Shown here piece after piece: positions 1 to 11,722 of a stretch of DNA of 64,000 nucleotides. The stretch covers positions 8,494,001 through 8,558,000 of the forward strand of contig NC_064009.1 of NCBI RefSeq assembly GCF_932276165.1, in the 5' to 3' direction. The notes beneath the pieces were generated by a model. It saw nothing but the letters and a program-made list of their open reading frames with translations. It did no database searches and had not been told where the DNA came from. The DNA is from Plutella xylostella (lineage: Eukaryota > Arthropoda > Insecta > Lepidoptera > Plutellidae). Both the position numbers and the translations under genes were made by a program. Every line of letters starts with the position of its first letter. Positions within the stretch are counted from its first letter, which is position 1.

Positions 1-1195
1 ATTTTTAAGACCTGTTATTGTTTTTATACCTTATGTGTAAATAAATTACGTAATTTTAGCTTTAGTATTTAATGGTCTACTCAAGACCAAACAAGGAATT
101 AAGTAGGTAGTATCTGTAAACACTTGTAATTTTTTTTTTACTTTATATTCGCCCGGCACACCCTGGACAGTCAGTCAATAACGCTATTTTGACTTGGGTA
201 TTTTGGGTAATCCTTACAAAAGTAAGACCAATTCAAATGTTCTCGCAAGAACTGAAAAAGTTCGGAATTTGGGTAGGTATGTATACCTACCCAAATTGTA
301 TGTACAATACACAACCTCCTTTAGGGCTTTCAACATCAAAAATAATTTTACAAATTAAACTGATTAAAATGCGTAGGCGCGCCATTTTACTTGTTTAAAA
401 AATTGCCGAATTCAATTATGCATGGAGCATCCTTGTATACCCGATGCTAATTTTGCTCAAATTGCTCGAAACTCGAAGCGGCATTTTTTATCGAACCTAA
501 AGTGTTGACTAATCGATTAAATATATTTTTCGTCGGGAAAATTAATTATGCCAATTATTCGCAAAATAGCCGTATACACCTTATTCTGTGTTATCTATCT
601 GATATAGTACGTGTCGGGCCACACTTCACCGTTTTGGGATGAGAATATTAATTTTGAATCTGCCGAGTGAAATTAATTCATTACATTTTTCACTCGTCCT
701 TACATGTCGCTACAAGAAAAATTTATAAATTTTAATGCTTTGTTTCAATGAAATCACGCTTTATTCCAAGATTGTAATAAATCTTAAATTCATCGCATCA
801 AATGACTAGGAAATAGAGCTGTAGAGGTAGAGTAGAGGTACACATCTTAACCGTATGTTTATACAAACTTGGATAAGTAATGAATTTTATATTCAGAACT
901 ATCTCGTTTATCCATCGTACCAAGTATATATCTACAGTATAATAGACATAAGCACACATTGTATTTATAGCTATGTAAATAAAGAGTCATGGTACGCCAA
1001 CTAAGATCAAGAATGTTAGAAACTTTGTACACCAATCGCAATAACACCACATATACAGACACCAAAAACGATACAGACCCACCTCCAGCGCAAAAGGTTA
1101 TATCCTAAGACTCATGGCTGCATAATATTATTATGTAGAGGAATGAAATAATATTTTATCGATGCATACAAAAAGCTCTATTGATTAACCCCCTT
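1..1195. other. AT-rich non-coding flank
   Basis: No reading frame with recognisable protein character is present. The short open frames have no domain motif or codon bias. The only structure I see is the 15-bp-arm palindrome at 266-297, annotated separately. Probably distal 3' flank of the knirps-like gene. Confidence 0.6.
266..297. repeat. Perfect inverted repeat, 15-bp arms
   Basis: The arms AATTTGGGTAGGTAT (266-280) and ATACCTACCCAAATT (283-297) are exact reverse complements around a GT centre. TAGGTAGGTA-type words are common through this window. It may be a short cruciform or a remnant of a mobile element; no target duplication was seen. Confidence 0.8.
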
Positions 1196-1198
1196 ATT

Positions 1199-1335
1199 CA
1201 TAGAAAAGTTACAATACGTTTTAACTAATAAACTGTTTTGTCCCTCTCCGACAAAGAACAATTTGTTCTTTGACAGAGAGGGACAAAACAGTTTATTAGT
1301 TAAAACGTATTGTAACTTTTCTATGAATAAGGGGG
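1199..1335. mobile_element. PIF/Harbinger-like palindromic MITE, copy 1
   Basis: This is a 137-bp near-perfect palindrome whose ends are CCCCCTTATTCATAG and its reverse complement. The arms of about 68 bp differ at only two or three positions. It is flanked by TAA on both sides (1196-1198 and 1336-1338), a 3-bp TWA duplication typical of PIF/Harbinger. It has no coding capacity. Other copies lie at 5392-5538 and 27191-27336, and a single arm at 4776-4820. Confidence 0.85.
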
Positions 1336-1338
1336 TAA

Positions 1339-2020
1339 GTATTTTTCATATCACCGTCAGTATATTTAAATTAAATTAAAGCACTGAGGCACATATCTTT
1401 TTTGTTAACTGTACCAACTACCTAGTTACCTATCGAAGTCGTGAAATGGTTCACCCATCACCCCTTATAAAGGATAGACCACACCATAAGTTGGTCTTAA
1501 TTAGGGCCGTTTTAGTGTAATGAGCTATCAACTCGGTCTATGAAAAGTGCGGATGTATTGAAATAAGATACATACGTAATGATAATTATAATTAATATTA
1601 AAAATATATGTTATACAAAGTCTCTCATTTAACCTCAAATTGTCTGGAAGAGCTTGCCTACGTTTTTTTTATATAATTACAACTATTAGGTACTGTAAAG
1701 TTTTATCTAATTTCGGTACGATTTGCAGACACACAAACGCACCGATATACTAACAAAGATTCACATTATTAGGTAATTATATAGTAAATAGTTGGTTGAG
1801 TTTCAAGAATCCTGTTCGTCATTATTATTGATATTCAAGTAAATTTTCAGATTCTTCCTTAAAGCGTTGCATTCCAGTGGTATCGGCTTGTTACATTTTC
1901 GAATGACGGAATATGGTAAACCTACAATCCATCTATAAAAAAAACTTCCACCTGCCATTGCCGTTCCGTATATCACTGGAACTTTTTCACTGCTCGTGAG
2001 TGTAATATTTTGTTATATTT
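1339..2020. other. Non-coding spacer with a solo MITE end
   Basis: No gene is visible. The stretch at about 1970-2003 ends in CACTGCTCGTGAGTG followed by TA. It matches the right terminus of the TA-flanked MITE family seen intact at 26557-26782 and 41106-41338. The rest is AT-rich and featureless. Confidence 0.5.
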
Positions 2021-2240
2021 TAAACTGGCTGTTACCGCGCGCTTCGCTTCGCCTTAAACAGTTTTCTCGTGGGAATTCCGGAATAAAAAGTAGCCTATGT
2101 TCTTTCCCAGGGTCTGGACCGTATGTATACTTACCAAATTTCATTCAAATCCGTTCAGTAGTTTTGGCGTGAAAGAGTAACAGATAGTCAGACAGACAGA
2201 CAGACACAGTTACTTTTGCATTTATAAAATTAGTTAGGAT
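2021..2240 (+). mobile_element. Lepidopteran interspersed repeat with CAGA microsatellite, copy 1
   Basis: It begins with a GCTTCGCTTCGCCTTAAA-type head, continues through a conserved stretch around AAAAAGTAGCCTATGTTC and a segment near CATTCAAATCCGTTCAG, has a short CAGA run, and ends near TTTATAAAATTAGTTAGGAT. The same order occurs at 11335-11550 and 43508-43711, and divergently in reverse at 35233-35412. It is non-coding and widespread in Lepidoptera. The class (Helitron-like or microsatellite-associated) cannot be fixed from sequence alone. Confidence 0.75.
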
Positions 2241-3120
2241 AGGATTAGGATAGGTTAGGCTATTATTGTTCTTACCTAAGTAGCTATTGTCGATTTCCTA
2301 GCCCCAGACTAACGCCAGGTCTACGTAACTAGCGGCCGTACCCCGTGCGAAAGTTCGAGCCTTGCGTCCGAGCCTTAGATAATTATAATTATCTAACTAA
2401 ATTACCAGCCGACAAGTGGAGTGTGATCTTGCGCGTAATTGGCCGTTTCATGTGTCACTTGGTCATTATGTCAATGTAGAGATTTTTTACTTTATATTAA
2501 TGTAGAGATTTTTTTACTCTATATTAATACCTACTTACGGTTGCAAACAGCCGTATTCAAGACACAAAATTGCATGCGGGGTTTCATATTGGCCTCATAT
2601 CGTCAGCTCAAACCTTGCTTGTAGCCTATATTTGTTTCTTCGCCGGTATTTATTGAAATATTCAACGTGATATGGTAAATCTTTATATTTTTTTAAGCAC
2701 ATATCCCCAACAACCAATGATATGCAAGTAGGCAATCATGTATTTCTAGACTGTTGTATTTCTTAATATTTACAATAGTTTCAAAGTAAACTTGGTAATA
2801 GAATCCCTACGGATAGTATCACTTTCTAGACTCGACACGTTTCCAAAATGTCCGCATTAAATAAATAAAAGTTTCATCTTGCCACAAGATCACAAGATCT
2901 TCTTTCATATTAACATTATTCTGTGTCACTTAATTTCATAACAAAAAGTAATTTGTAGAGAGAAAGTATTTTGTTTCCTTTTGCAAAATGTAAAAATTAA
3001 TACCCGTCATAATTTTGAATCACGAAATAATCTGCACTATTTATTATATGTGTACATGGGTAGTGATGTACTCGATTCCTCAATTCATCGATGTTTCAGA
3101 GTAGTTTGTGGAGTGGCTTA
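2241..3120. other. Non-coding spacer with a short tandem duplication
   Basis: No gene is visible. At 2473-2525 a 26/27-bp unit starting AATGTAGAGATTTTT occurs twice head to tail with one base difference and one extra T. The remainder is AT-rich. Confidence 0.55.
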
Positions 3121-3124
3121 GTAG

Positions 3125-3300
3125 GCTACTAAGCTTCTTCTTCTTGTCGTGTCGATGGCACCTGTCACACTTCCGCAGCCCAGTGGACCGCCACGTCGAT
3201 ACCCCTCTGGTTGGCCTTGAGGAGGTCTTCCCGGTTGGGACATTCAGGGCACACCATCAGGTGTTCCATGGTCTGTGGAGACGCACCACATGTGCAGATA
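3125..3300 (-). pseudogene. LINE 3' end: C-terminal Cys/His tail of a non-LTR retrotransposon
   Basis: Reading the minus strand from about 3299 to the TGA at 3165-3167 gives a short peptide beginning ICTCGASPQTMEHLMVCP and ending VHWAAEV. The spacing CxC, then HL, then CP followed by a second CP is the cysteine/histidine tail found after reverse transcriptase in Jockey/R1-type LINEs. A short 3' tail with GAAGAAGAAG follows. It is severely 5'-truncated with no reverse transcriptase domain present, so it is dead. The family cannot be assigned further. Confidence 0.7.
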
Positions 3301-5388
3301 TTTATTTATTAAGTATAATATATTTATTTATATTGGAGGTAGGGCTGCGGTAACCCCACCACTGAGCTGAAAGGGTGTAACTCCATGGCCATACTGAACA
3401 TCTATCAATCTTCGACTTTTGCAAATTCGTGAAAAAATAATAAAAGTCCCTATAGTAAAAACTCACGAGAGCGACGCAGTTTTTATTGAGAAGCATTTTC
3501 TTATTCTATTTAAAAGAAACTTATTATTTTCACAACTCTTTAATTACTCGTAGCTGCTTCAAAATTGTACATACTCATAGTTAACATGTATCTTTTAATG
3601 CTTTCGTAATTTAATAAAAAAGTATCGATAGATGCTTCAACACAACCCTATCTTTAGGTGGCCGCAAAAGGATTAAGCTAATTAGGTATGTTTAAGAATT
3701 CTCCCGAGACGGCTTCGATGGTATCATCCACAGCGTATAATATCAGTAACTTAATTTTTCGGCGTCCGAAATGTCATAACCGATTTTTATTAAACGAGGT
3801 ACGATTTAAATCACGGTAGTGAATTACTTCCGTTATTCAAAGAAAGCATAAGATTTTACTCACGTTTTGTAATTGCAGTATTCTTTGATTTCTTTGGAAA
3901 GACTAAGTAGGTATGTATTTACATTCTACATGATTCGGCAGTATTAAATTAATGAAAAATGATAGACAAGGACACGACAAGACGATGTAATTTTATGAAA
4001 CTAGGGACATCAAGAACAATTTTTCAGAGTCATATAGTTTCATAGTTTACTTTTTCAATATTCCGCTTTAGTTTTAAGTAGTGTAAAGTATAAGAAGCAG
4101 CTTTAAGTATAGCATTCGGAAAAAAAGTATCCAAGAATATCAATAACTAGCGTCTCGTATACTTTACTTCAGTAAATGCCGATCTATTAAAAGTCGAAGA
4201 TGTCCCCAACGCCAGCCGCCCATCTTATAAAACCGAACAAATTACCGATGTACACATTAAATTCTCCCTCAGAACAATGAATTTCGTAGAAGTGTATCGG
4301 GGTTTATACTCGCAACAATTAGGCACGTAAACTTTAGTATGCCTAAACCGAGTTTTGGTCTTCTCTTTGCAGTGACTTACATAAAAATAATTATCTTCAA
4401 CAATGGTTTATACACTCATGAGCTATGAAAAAATTCCACCTACAGAGTAAATTTTGTAGGCTTACTTCCACCAGAAACAGTCGTTTTAGTGTTTTTACAT
4501 TGATTTCTACATTTTAGGTAGGTAGGTACTGGGTGTTCTAAAAATTATAACTAGCATGGCGTGGGCGCAAACGTGGCAGTTTTGGGAAAAAAGCTTTCAA
4601 ACGGAAGTTTTTTTTTTCATTTGGCGGAAATCGTTGTCCTTCCTCCTGACACCTGGCGTGCTATGAGTAGGACATTGAACAAAAATATAATATATAGTTT
4701 AAAAATACCTATATTAAAAGTTTTATGGAGTATCCCTGTTATTCCTTTAAAGTTTTATAAAGTACCTATCCCTTAAACAATTTGTTCTTTGACAAAGTGA
4801 CAAAACAGTTTAGTAGTATTTTTTTTTATTTTTTTATAAATTTAATAACAGTTTATACATTTATACTTCTCGGGGTCAGGAGGTAAAACATTACCTTAAA
4901 AATTGTTGATATTGATGTAAGAGAAAATGCAAAAGGTGCTTACGTAAGTATGTAACATGAAGTAACATCTCATATTCACACATTTCACTTCTCCCATCCC
5001 CCGAGTGCCAACTATTCTCCCATAGACTTCGCTCAGGGCTGTCACCAAGCGGACGACATAAAGATCGCGGCCTGTACTGAATGTTTCATCTCTAACGGTT
5101 GGCAACACTTTTTATATTTGTCTCGTTTAATTTGTCTGCTATTTGCCGCTTGGCTTCTGTGTGCTGTGCCGCGAGGTAAGGATGGCTCTCCAGTGGTGGG
5201 ACTCTATTTTATATTTGCTTGAGAAAGTTTTCTATGGGGTTATGAAGAATAAAACTGTAAATACGGATGGATTCCCATGCTGGTAGAGATTTCTGTAAAC
5301 AAACCATCTTTGTACTATTTTACTGTTAAGTCTTGTAATTTTTATTTTTGGTATAAACAAAATGTATTGTATTGTATTAACTACACAT
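3301..5388. other. Non-coding stretch with MITE fragments
   Basis: No supportable gene. A MITE left end with TA then CACTCATGAGCTATG starts at 4413. A stretch around 4578-4610 (AGTTTTGGGAAAAAAGCTTT) resembles one at about 26888-26920, so it is probably an old repeat. 5150-5388 looks like a LINE 3' UTR with a TGTATTGTATTG tail, but I cannot prove it. Confidence 0.5.
4776..4820 (+). mobile_element. Single-arm remnant of the CCCCCTTATTCATAG MITE
   Basis: The words ACAATTTGTTCTTTGACA and GACAAAACAGTTTA match the centre and right arm of the MITE at 1199-1335. The outer terminus is missing, so this is a truncated copy. Confidence 0.65.
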
Positions 5389-5391
5389 TTA

Positions 5392-5538
5392 CCCCCTTAT
5401 TCATAGAAAAGTTACAATACGTTTTAACTAATAAACTGTTTTGTCCCTTTCTGTCAAAGAACAAATTGTTCTTTGTCGGAGAGGGACAAAACAGTTTATT
5501 AGTTAAAACGTTTTGTAACTTCTCTATGAATAAGGGGG
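5392..5538. mobile_element. PIF/Harbinger-like palindromic MITE, copy 2
   Basis: A 147-bp palindrome with the same CCCCCTTATTCATAG termini as the copy at 1199-1335. TTA flanks both sides (5389-5391 and 5539-5541). The arms are almost identical. Open frames seen through it on both strands are by-products of the palindrome. Confidence 0.85.
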
Positions 5539-5541
5539 TTA

Positions 5542-7792
5542 CAATATAATTATAACGATGCTCTTTATGAAAAATTATGTTACGGCAAAAATGTACAGTC
5601 AACTTAAAAAATCCGTAACTTGGAAAATACAAAAATGTATTCTGTAACGGTAAATTTTATTATTTTCATGGGTGGAAAAGTTATACTTAGATTTTATAGT
5701 ATTATATATGTATATAGCTGGGTTACCACTGATCTAATATCAGTATTAATAATGGTGGTATAATTATGGTGAAGCCAGTTTATTGTTATATCAAGTATAT
5801 TATAGCTCTCACAGTGGACGCAACCCTTACTCTGTACTTATACAAGTTTTTGCCGCGACTCCGTTCGGCGTACCGGCGTCGTCTGCTGATCATTAATTAG
5901 GGAAATGTCCTGACGTGCGTCAGCCCTAGGCCTGCGCCGACTGCGGAAAAAAACGAAAGGTCATCGGTTTGTCAGCGACGATTGAATGAATGGGACTGAT
6001 GTCAAAATGAGATCGTTTCTACGGGTCCGCGCGATTGAGAGGTGCGCAATTATTTATAGCTATTCAATAGAGGTATGGGTGGCATTTAGTCTTGAAGTAA
6101 GCTGGTGCTTGGCCTGTCTTGCTATTTCACTGATGAAGGATTGAATAAAAATGTTTTCAATACGCAGTAAACAAAAGGTACCTAGCATTTCCGCAGACTT
6201 TTTACAAGTGTAAATATGCTGCTGTGTGATATAAAAGCTACATAAAATCTGTATATTTATCACGTTATTTGGATATGAAGATCATGATAAACACCTATTC
6301 AGTCAATAATTTATGTCTGTATTCAGTATCCCGTAATATCCAGGAGATAGGTGACTACTGACTAATGAAACAATCATAAATAATGTATCCTAAACCAATA
6401 CACCTACCGAACTACTACCGTTCCCAAAGACGAATGGTAAATACTAATTAACTCGCACCCTAAGAAATTCCACTTACAGTCGTCTCTACCAACAATACCG
6501 GGCTACTTATTCCAAACAGGAGACACTGTCTAAGTTTTTAAACACACAGAGTATGTCAACTGTAGTTAGAATAGTTAATCTGTTGCCGCCGTTTGTTTAA
6601 TAAAGAGTACTCTATCTTATCTGTGAACTGTGTGCGAAGTAAACCGTGTTTTTGTCCACATATGGACCACACACGTTGGCTCTTGATTATTGCACTGGAT
6701 GAATTTTTAAGGTGAGAGCACACTGATGTTTTCTGATGTATATTATAATTTAATTATTATGTTTGATTCTTTGACTGAAGCAATATTTTATAATATTTAT
6801 TCTTAATCTTATCACACCGGTTGTCATGTCTTAAAGAATAAGAAAATAAAGTCTATTTTTTCTCATATTTTTTTGAGATTTCAACGGTCCCCTGATAATT
6901 TGTAAGAAATGAATACTACTAACCAACTTTGAGAGTTGTAATAAGAGGTAAACATCATTATATTATTCTCATAATATTAATGTTTATTTTCTTGAAACTA
7001 TTTATTAAAATGATAATTTCATTGTGATTGTGACCAAGGCTTTATGTCGCGTTGATGAAATGCACTTGTTTTTGCTGTAATATTGAGAAAGAGTTGTCAT
7101 TAGGCTGAGTTATAAACTTGTATTTTATAAGTCCGTTAACATGACTTATGTATGTCTGAGTGGAGTCTTGGCTTATTGAAAGTGTATTAAAGGGAGAAAA
7201 AATTATAAAAAGCTATTATTAATTGAAAAAGAGATTCCTGTTTTCAATACATACCTAAAATCTATTATTTTTAATGAAGGTTAGTATTTTTGCAAACTTG
7301 TCCCATATCTTTTTTTCAGCAAAAATTTATAAAAGCTATGTAGGTACTTTTCATACATAAACACAGAAGTTCCAGCTAAAAAATGTTTTAATGTTCCATC
7401 TGATGAAATAATAAACTTACACTATTACTTATGTAGGAACTACTTTTATTTGGCATATAAAAGTATAAGTAAAATAAATGAGAGATTTTGGAAAATTATC
7501 GAAGGTCGCTTTCCAAAAAGTACCGTCACAGTCCAAAATTGTTAAAATTTATGCGGACACACCCGCCATGTTTCATCTCGTTGTCCTGCGCATGCGCTCG
7601 AGATCCAAAAACGTGCGCTTTAAACTTTAAAATAAGAACACGAAGTTTAAAATAAGAACATCACCGGAAATAAGGTAAGGCTCGGAACGGAACGGAACCA
7701 TTTTATTTTTTGTTAGCTTTGTAAATTCGAAGAAGTTGAGCCAATAAATAAATGTATATTATTATGTTTAGGGTATGATACAATACGATACC
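5542..7792. other. Non-coding stretch
   Basis: No gene is supported. About 5840-6050 is noticeably more GC- and CpG-rich than its surroundings and contains an ATCATTAATTA homeodomain-type word; it could be regulatory. The rest is AT-rich without clear repeats. Confidence 0.45.
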
Positions 7793-7837
7793 AAACAGTG
7801 GGCGATAGAAGGCTGATGATGATGATGACGATGTATG
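7793..7837 (+). mobile_element. RTE-type LINE 3' tail fragment
   Basis: The segment has CAACAGTGGGCGATAGAAGG followed by TGATGATGATGATGA. This matches the C-terminal QQW codons and GATGAT tail of the RTE fragments at 17466-17650 and 59058-59190. Only the extreme 3' end remains. Confidence 0.55.
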
Positions 7838-8049
7838 ATACGATACAACATTTTATACTCATAACTAGGTACTCAATCATAATACACTATTTTTAATAAT
7901 TGCCTAACGTAAAGACCTAATCGAATTCCGGAACTGTGGTAACAAACATCAATATTTATTCAAGATGCAACGTCCTCGTATTTAGTTGTAACCAGCTTGC
8001 ATCCACGACAATCGGTATAATATCTGTATATCGAGAGAACGAAAATTTT

Positions 8050-8234
8050 GGGGGGTCACTCTTTAAATCGCGACGAACGAACGCAACAAGTATTTTGTCA
8101 CGCAATCGGCACGCTTAATACAAAGTAGAACCGCAGTGAGAGCAACGCACAAATCTGCAGTGCTAACCTATCTCGTTGTATTAAGCGTGGTGATTGGGTA
8201 AAACTATCGTCCGTTCGTCGTGAGAGTGACCCCC
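8050..8234. mobile_element. MITE with GGGGGTCACTCT termini, copy 1
   Basis: It starts GGGGGGTCACTCT and ends AGAGTGACCCCC. Both arms continue into CGACGAACGAACG-type words and the middle contains a CAATCGGCACGCTTAATAC segment. A second copy lies at 13896-14033. I found no convincing target duplication, so the superfamily is open. Confidence 0.7.
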
Positions 8235-8484
8235 TAGGTACCACGTGCGGGGTGGGACGTGGAGACACTAGTGACATCTACCGGCAAGCCTTGCGTGGCT
8301 GTGGGTTTAGTGGACAATAAAATTGGACATGTAAGTACTTGTAAAATTACGTTGACTTTCGAAAATCAACTAAGTACTGAATCCATTAATTCTATATACC
8401 TAAATGTTTTTTAACGGAAGGAAGAGAGAGAATGATGATTGACTCTCAGATATGATTGCCCATGTTGATGATGGTACAGGCAGT

Positions 8485-8603
8485 TAGCACGGGGCGCATT
8501 TAAGACGTGACAAAAGTTCTCCGTCGCACTCGCTCTTGAGGCTGCGCTATGTGAGTGAGCGCTATGCTAAATTTTTGTCATGTCTTAATTGCGCCCCGTG
8601 CCA
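8485..8603 (+). mobile_element. MITE with TAGCACGGGGCGC termini, copy 1
   Basis: The left end TAGCACGGGGCGCATTTAAG faces a right end that reads TTAATTGCGCCCCGTGCC, with AAGACGTGACAAAAGTT-type subterminal sequence on both sides. The asymmetric middle (GCTCTTGAGGCTGCGC) appears in opposite orientation in the copy at 30236-30353. No coding capacity. Confidence 0.75.
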
Positions 8604-8949
8604 GTCCTTCTGAATCGCTTATCGCGTCTCCTACCACCCTCATCTCCGTCTCCAGAGAGCACGTACCACGAGACGGGAGCGTTACAAATCATACTCTCGA
8701 CGGGTTTTCACCGTCTTGCCGGCGAATACACCGCTGGGTGCGCTCCGCTACACATCGGCATTCGAAATATGTGAAATATGTTAAAATAGAATTGAACGGG
8801 TCACCGGAACAGTGTCTCGCGTGTAAATACAACGAATTTAAGACAGAAAGAGCCCTCCTTATCCGAACGGAGAGTAGTTTGTAAAAATTGACGTTCATCA
8901 GAAATTTTCGTATTTATACGATGAATAAAAACATTTGACTTTGACTTTT
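8604..8949 (+). repeat. Possible retroposon 3' end
   Basis: This is a less AT-rich stretch that ends in GATGAATAAAAACATTTGAC followed by TTTGACTTT. That arrangement, a poly(A) signal followed by a short tandem tail, is typical of lepidopteran LINE 3' ends. The open frame over it shows no domain. I cannot name the parent element. Confidence 0.35.
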
Positions 8950-9016
8950 AGCCCGCTCCTTGCTCTGTCCAAATTTCTGCTAAACTTCACATTCTCAGGT
9001 GTAAAACCGGCACGTA

Positions 9017-9227
9017 CGGTGGCCTGCGCCTAAAAGTATACAGGCGGAGTTTTTAAAATAGCGATCTCAAGCTCACATGCTGCTCAAGCACATCCACATT
9101 AACACCACTGCTACACACATCACACACAACACGTCCCCGGATTTATAACAGATGTAGCTGGTCCCTTCATCATCAGGGATCGCTATTTTTAAAACTCCGC
9201 CTGTATACTTTTAGGCGCAGGCCACCG
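9017..9227. mobile_element. TA-flanked MITE with 50-bp inverted repeats
   Basis: The termini are CGGTGGCCTGCGCCTAAAAG and its exact reverse complement. The arms stay matched for about 50 bp, through ACAGGCGGAGTTTT and AATAGCGATC, around an unrelated 110-bp centre. TA flanks both ends (9015-9016 and 9228-9229), so a Tc1/mariner-type TA insertion is likely. Non-autonomous. Confidence 0.8.
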
Positions 9228-9229
9228 TA

Positions 9230-11334
9230 CGTCTATTATTTTGAAACGTTAAAGCTTCCAATTCCTTATAGGTTGCACCTTTTGCAATAATCATTTCTCA
9301 CACCTAAGAAAATTGGTTAAAGTGTGAATTTTATTTGTACAGACGAACTTAATTAAAATATTTCTTAAATCTTTTGTCTTTAAAACAAAAACCCCAATTC
9401 ATATTCAAATTGTGTATAAGAACTCAGCTCACTTAAAATAAAAACAGCATTAAATGACACAAAATGTACTGGCAGATAGGTATTTATTTAAAGAGAAGTT
9501 TTTTGAAGCACCTTACCATACATTAATAAGTACCTACTCAAAATAATCCGAAATTTTAGGGCTAAAATTGACTAACAAAAAACATAGGTACATTATTATG
9601 ATTTAATTTTGTAAAGGAACCCTTTTTTGTGAAAATAATATATTTTTATGCATCTTATTAAATAATAATTAATATATTATTAATAATAATGTAAATATAA
9701 ATATACCTATTATTTTTAGGTTTCAGTAACACATTCCTTCTTAATATTTTTATTTTAAATGATTATTTCGATTAATTAAAATGATATACATATATGTATA
9801 TCATCTGAATTAATCTATAGATCTAAATGTTTAAATATTATTTATTCCCACAATTCTAGATTTAATGGAACTAAGGTAAATTTAATACAAAAAATGGTTA
9901 TGCTTACTGCGCCTTAACAGAAATTTGGCAGGTATTAATAACAATTGGTATTGGTATCGTGGATGTTTCGTTAAAGACAGCATAATCGCCCACTTAAAAT
10001 CACTGTTTATATGTAACTTTGACAGATATGTGCTTGCCCTTAAAAACATTGGATCTCATGAAATTAAATTTCACTGATTATTACGGAATTGAAGTCGTTC
10101 TTTTATAAAAATTAAATCCTCCTCGTCCGATACATAAATTGGTCGCCGAAATTAACTCTGAGTTTTGTTCTGCAGCTTGTATTACATTTTTGTACAAGTT
10201 AATTAAGACATTTAAGAACATAGGTTGAATTGGTTGTTTTAAATGTTAATTTGGAGATAAACTGTATGTAATGACGTATATATTTCAGGTACGCTACATT
10301 CTAAAGAGGTTTCACGCATTTTTCCAGCCAGCACTTACCAAAAAGTATTCAAATACAAAACATACCTTATTACGAGTTCTAGCACAAAAGATCATTTTTC
10401 TTTTTTTATTTCTTTATTTCGGCCAGTGTCAGTCGCCTCATGTGCCAGCCAGCATGCCCGCGCGTGCTGTATACGGCAGCATTACATTCGTATTTGGTGC
10501 AGACTGATTTATTGGCAGCAAGTGCTCTGAATGCGTAGAATTGATACGATATCTGCCTCGCCAGGCGTGCCACAAGGGGTCCGCTCCTTTTACATCTAGG
10601 TGTTTACAGTTGGAGCGATGGCCAAGACAATTGTTTTTCTAGAACTTTCTAGGGAAGGATGTGATGGAATAATGCGGTTGTAAATAGCTATTTATAGCTT
10701 TGTTTACATTAAAGTATTATTGGCTTTTAAATTGCATATAGAATGGCTTTTTGAAATTAGGTTGATTTTGTATTTTTCAGTAGAGAGTAACAATGATGTA
10801 AAGTAAATTTACTTCTAATTGTCTTTGAACATTGATCTCTGAAACAGATGATTTAACTACATGGAGAACACTGTCGGATGTTGAAGTCAATTTTTATTGA
10901 CTTTTCGTGATAACTTGAAATTCTAATATTTTCATCTGAAATTATTGATTGGAACTAATCTAGATGATACAAGTGGCAAGAACTTTCCTTAGACCAGACC
11001 TACATTAGGCGATCTAAGTTTTTCTGCCCGACTAATATGTTAGCCTGATATGGGTGGCGATACTGGCGATATGCACTGCTTATATGTCGCCCTGCCATAC
11101 AACGTCATGTAATTGAAACATGACTACAATCTGTTTACTTGAGTAAATATATTATATATAATATTTAAACTAACATATTATAAGAGCAAGTACCTATAGA
11201 TTGATCACGTATAACAGTTTGGCTATTGACGAAAGTTACTTAAGTACTTCTAATAGCAGTTGTGCTTTTAGATAAGTAAAGTGTTTCCGGGCTCGATTCC
11301 TGGGTTGATTATTATTAAGCTAAGATTATTATAT
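9230..11334. other. AT-rich non-coding stretch
   Basis: No gene is supported. 9650-9850 is extremely AT-rich and includes the 24-bp palindrome at 9781-9804. A B-box-like GGCTCGATTCC at about 11289 hints at a decayed tRNA-derived SINE. Confidence 0.45.
9781..9804. repeat. Perfect 24-bp palindrome
   Basis: ATGATATACATA is followed immediately by its exact reverse complement TATGTATATCAT. It has no spacer, so it can form a cruciform. It may be chance or slippage in AT-rich DNA. Confidence 0.7.
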
Positions 11335-11550
11335 TATACTAGCTGTTCCCGCGAGCTTCGCTTCGCCTTAAAAAGTTTTCCCGTGGGAATTTCGGGATAA
11401 AAAGTAGCCTATGTTCTTTCTCAGGGTCTAGACCATATGTATACCAAATTTCATTCAAATCCGTTCAGTAGTTTTGGCGTGAAAGAGTAACAGACAGACA
11501 GACAGACAGACAGACACAGTTACTTTCGCATTTATAATATTAGTTAGGAT
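11335..11550 (+). mobile_element. Lepidopteran interspersed repeat with CAGA microsatellite, copy 2
   Basis: This is the best preserved of the copies. It has the CTGTTCCCGCGAGCTTCGC head, AAAAAGTAGCCTATGTTC, GTATACCAAATTTCATTC, a run of CAGA units, then TTTCGCATTTATAATATTAG and TTAGGAT at the end. The order is the same as at 2021-2240 and 43508-43711. Non-coding. Confidence 0.8.
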
Positions 11551-11574
11551 TATGTTATTGTAATTTTTTTGGCA

Positions 11575-11722
11575 TAACACCCGCTTTGTTGCTTTGGGGA
11601 GGCCTTTGCCCAGCAGTGGGACACTGGAGTGGCTACATAAAAAAAAACACCCGCTTTATTGCTATTACTAGCTTTACTGCCGTATGTGAGATGTCCACAC
11701 ATATTTAAAAATTATTGATGCT
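11575..11722 (+). mobile_element. Fragments of LINE/SINE 3' ends
   Basis: GAGGCCTTTGCCCAGCAGTG at about 11599 resembles the 3' end of RTE-type LINEs and is followed by an A run. The next segment, TGCCGTATGTGAGATG and CCACACATATTTA at about 11682-11712, matches the tail of the SINE at 49549-49796. Both are decayed. Confidence 0.5.
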
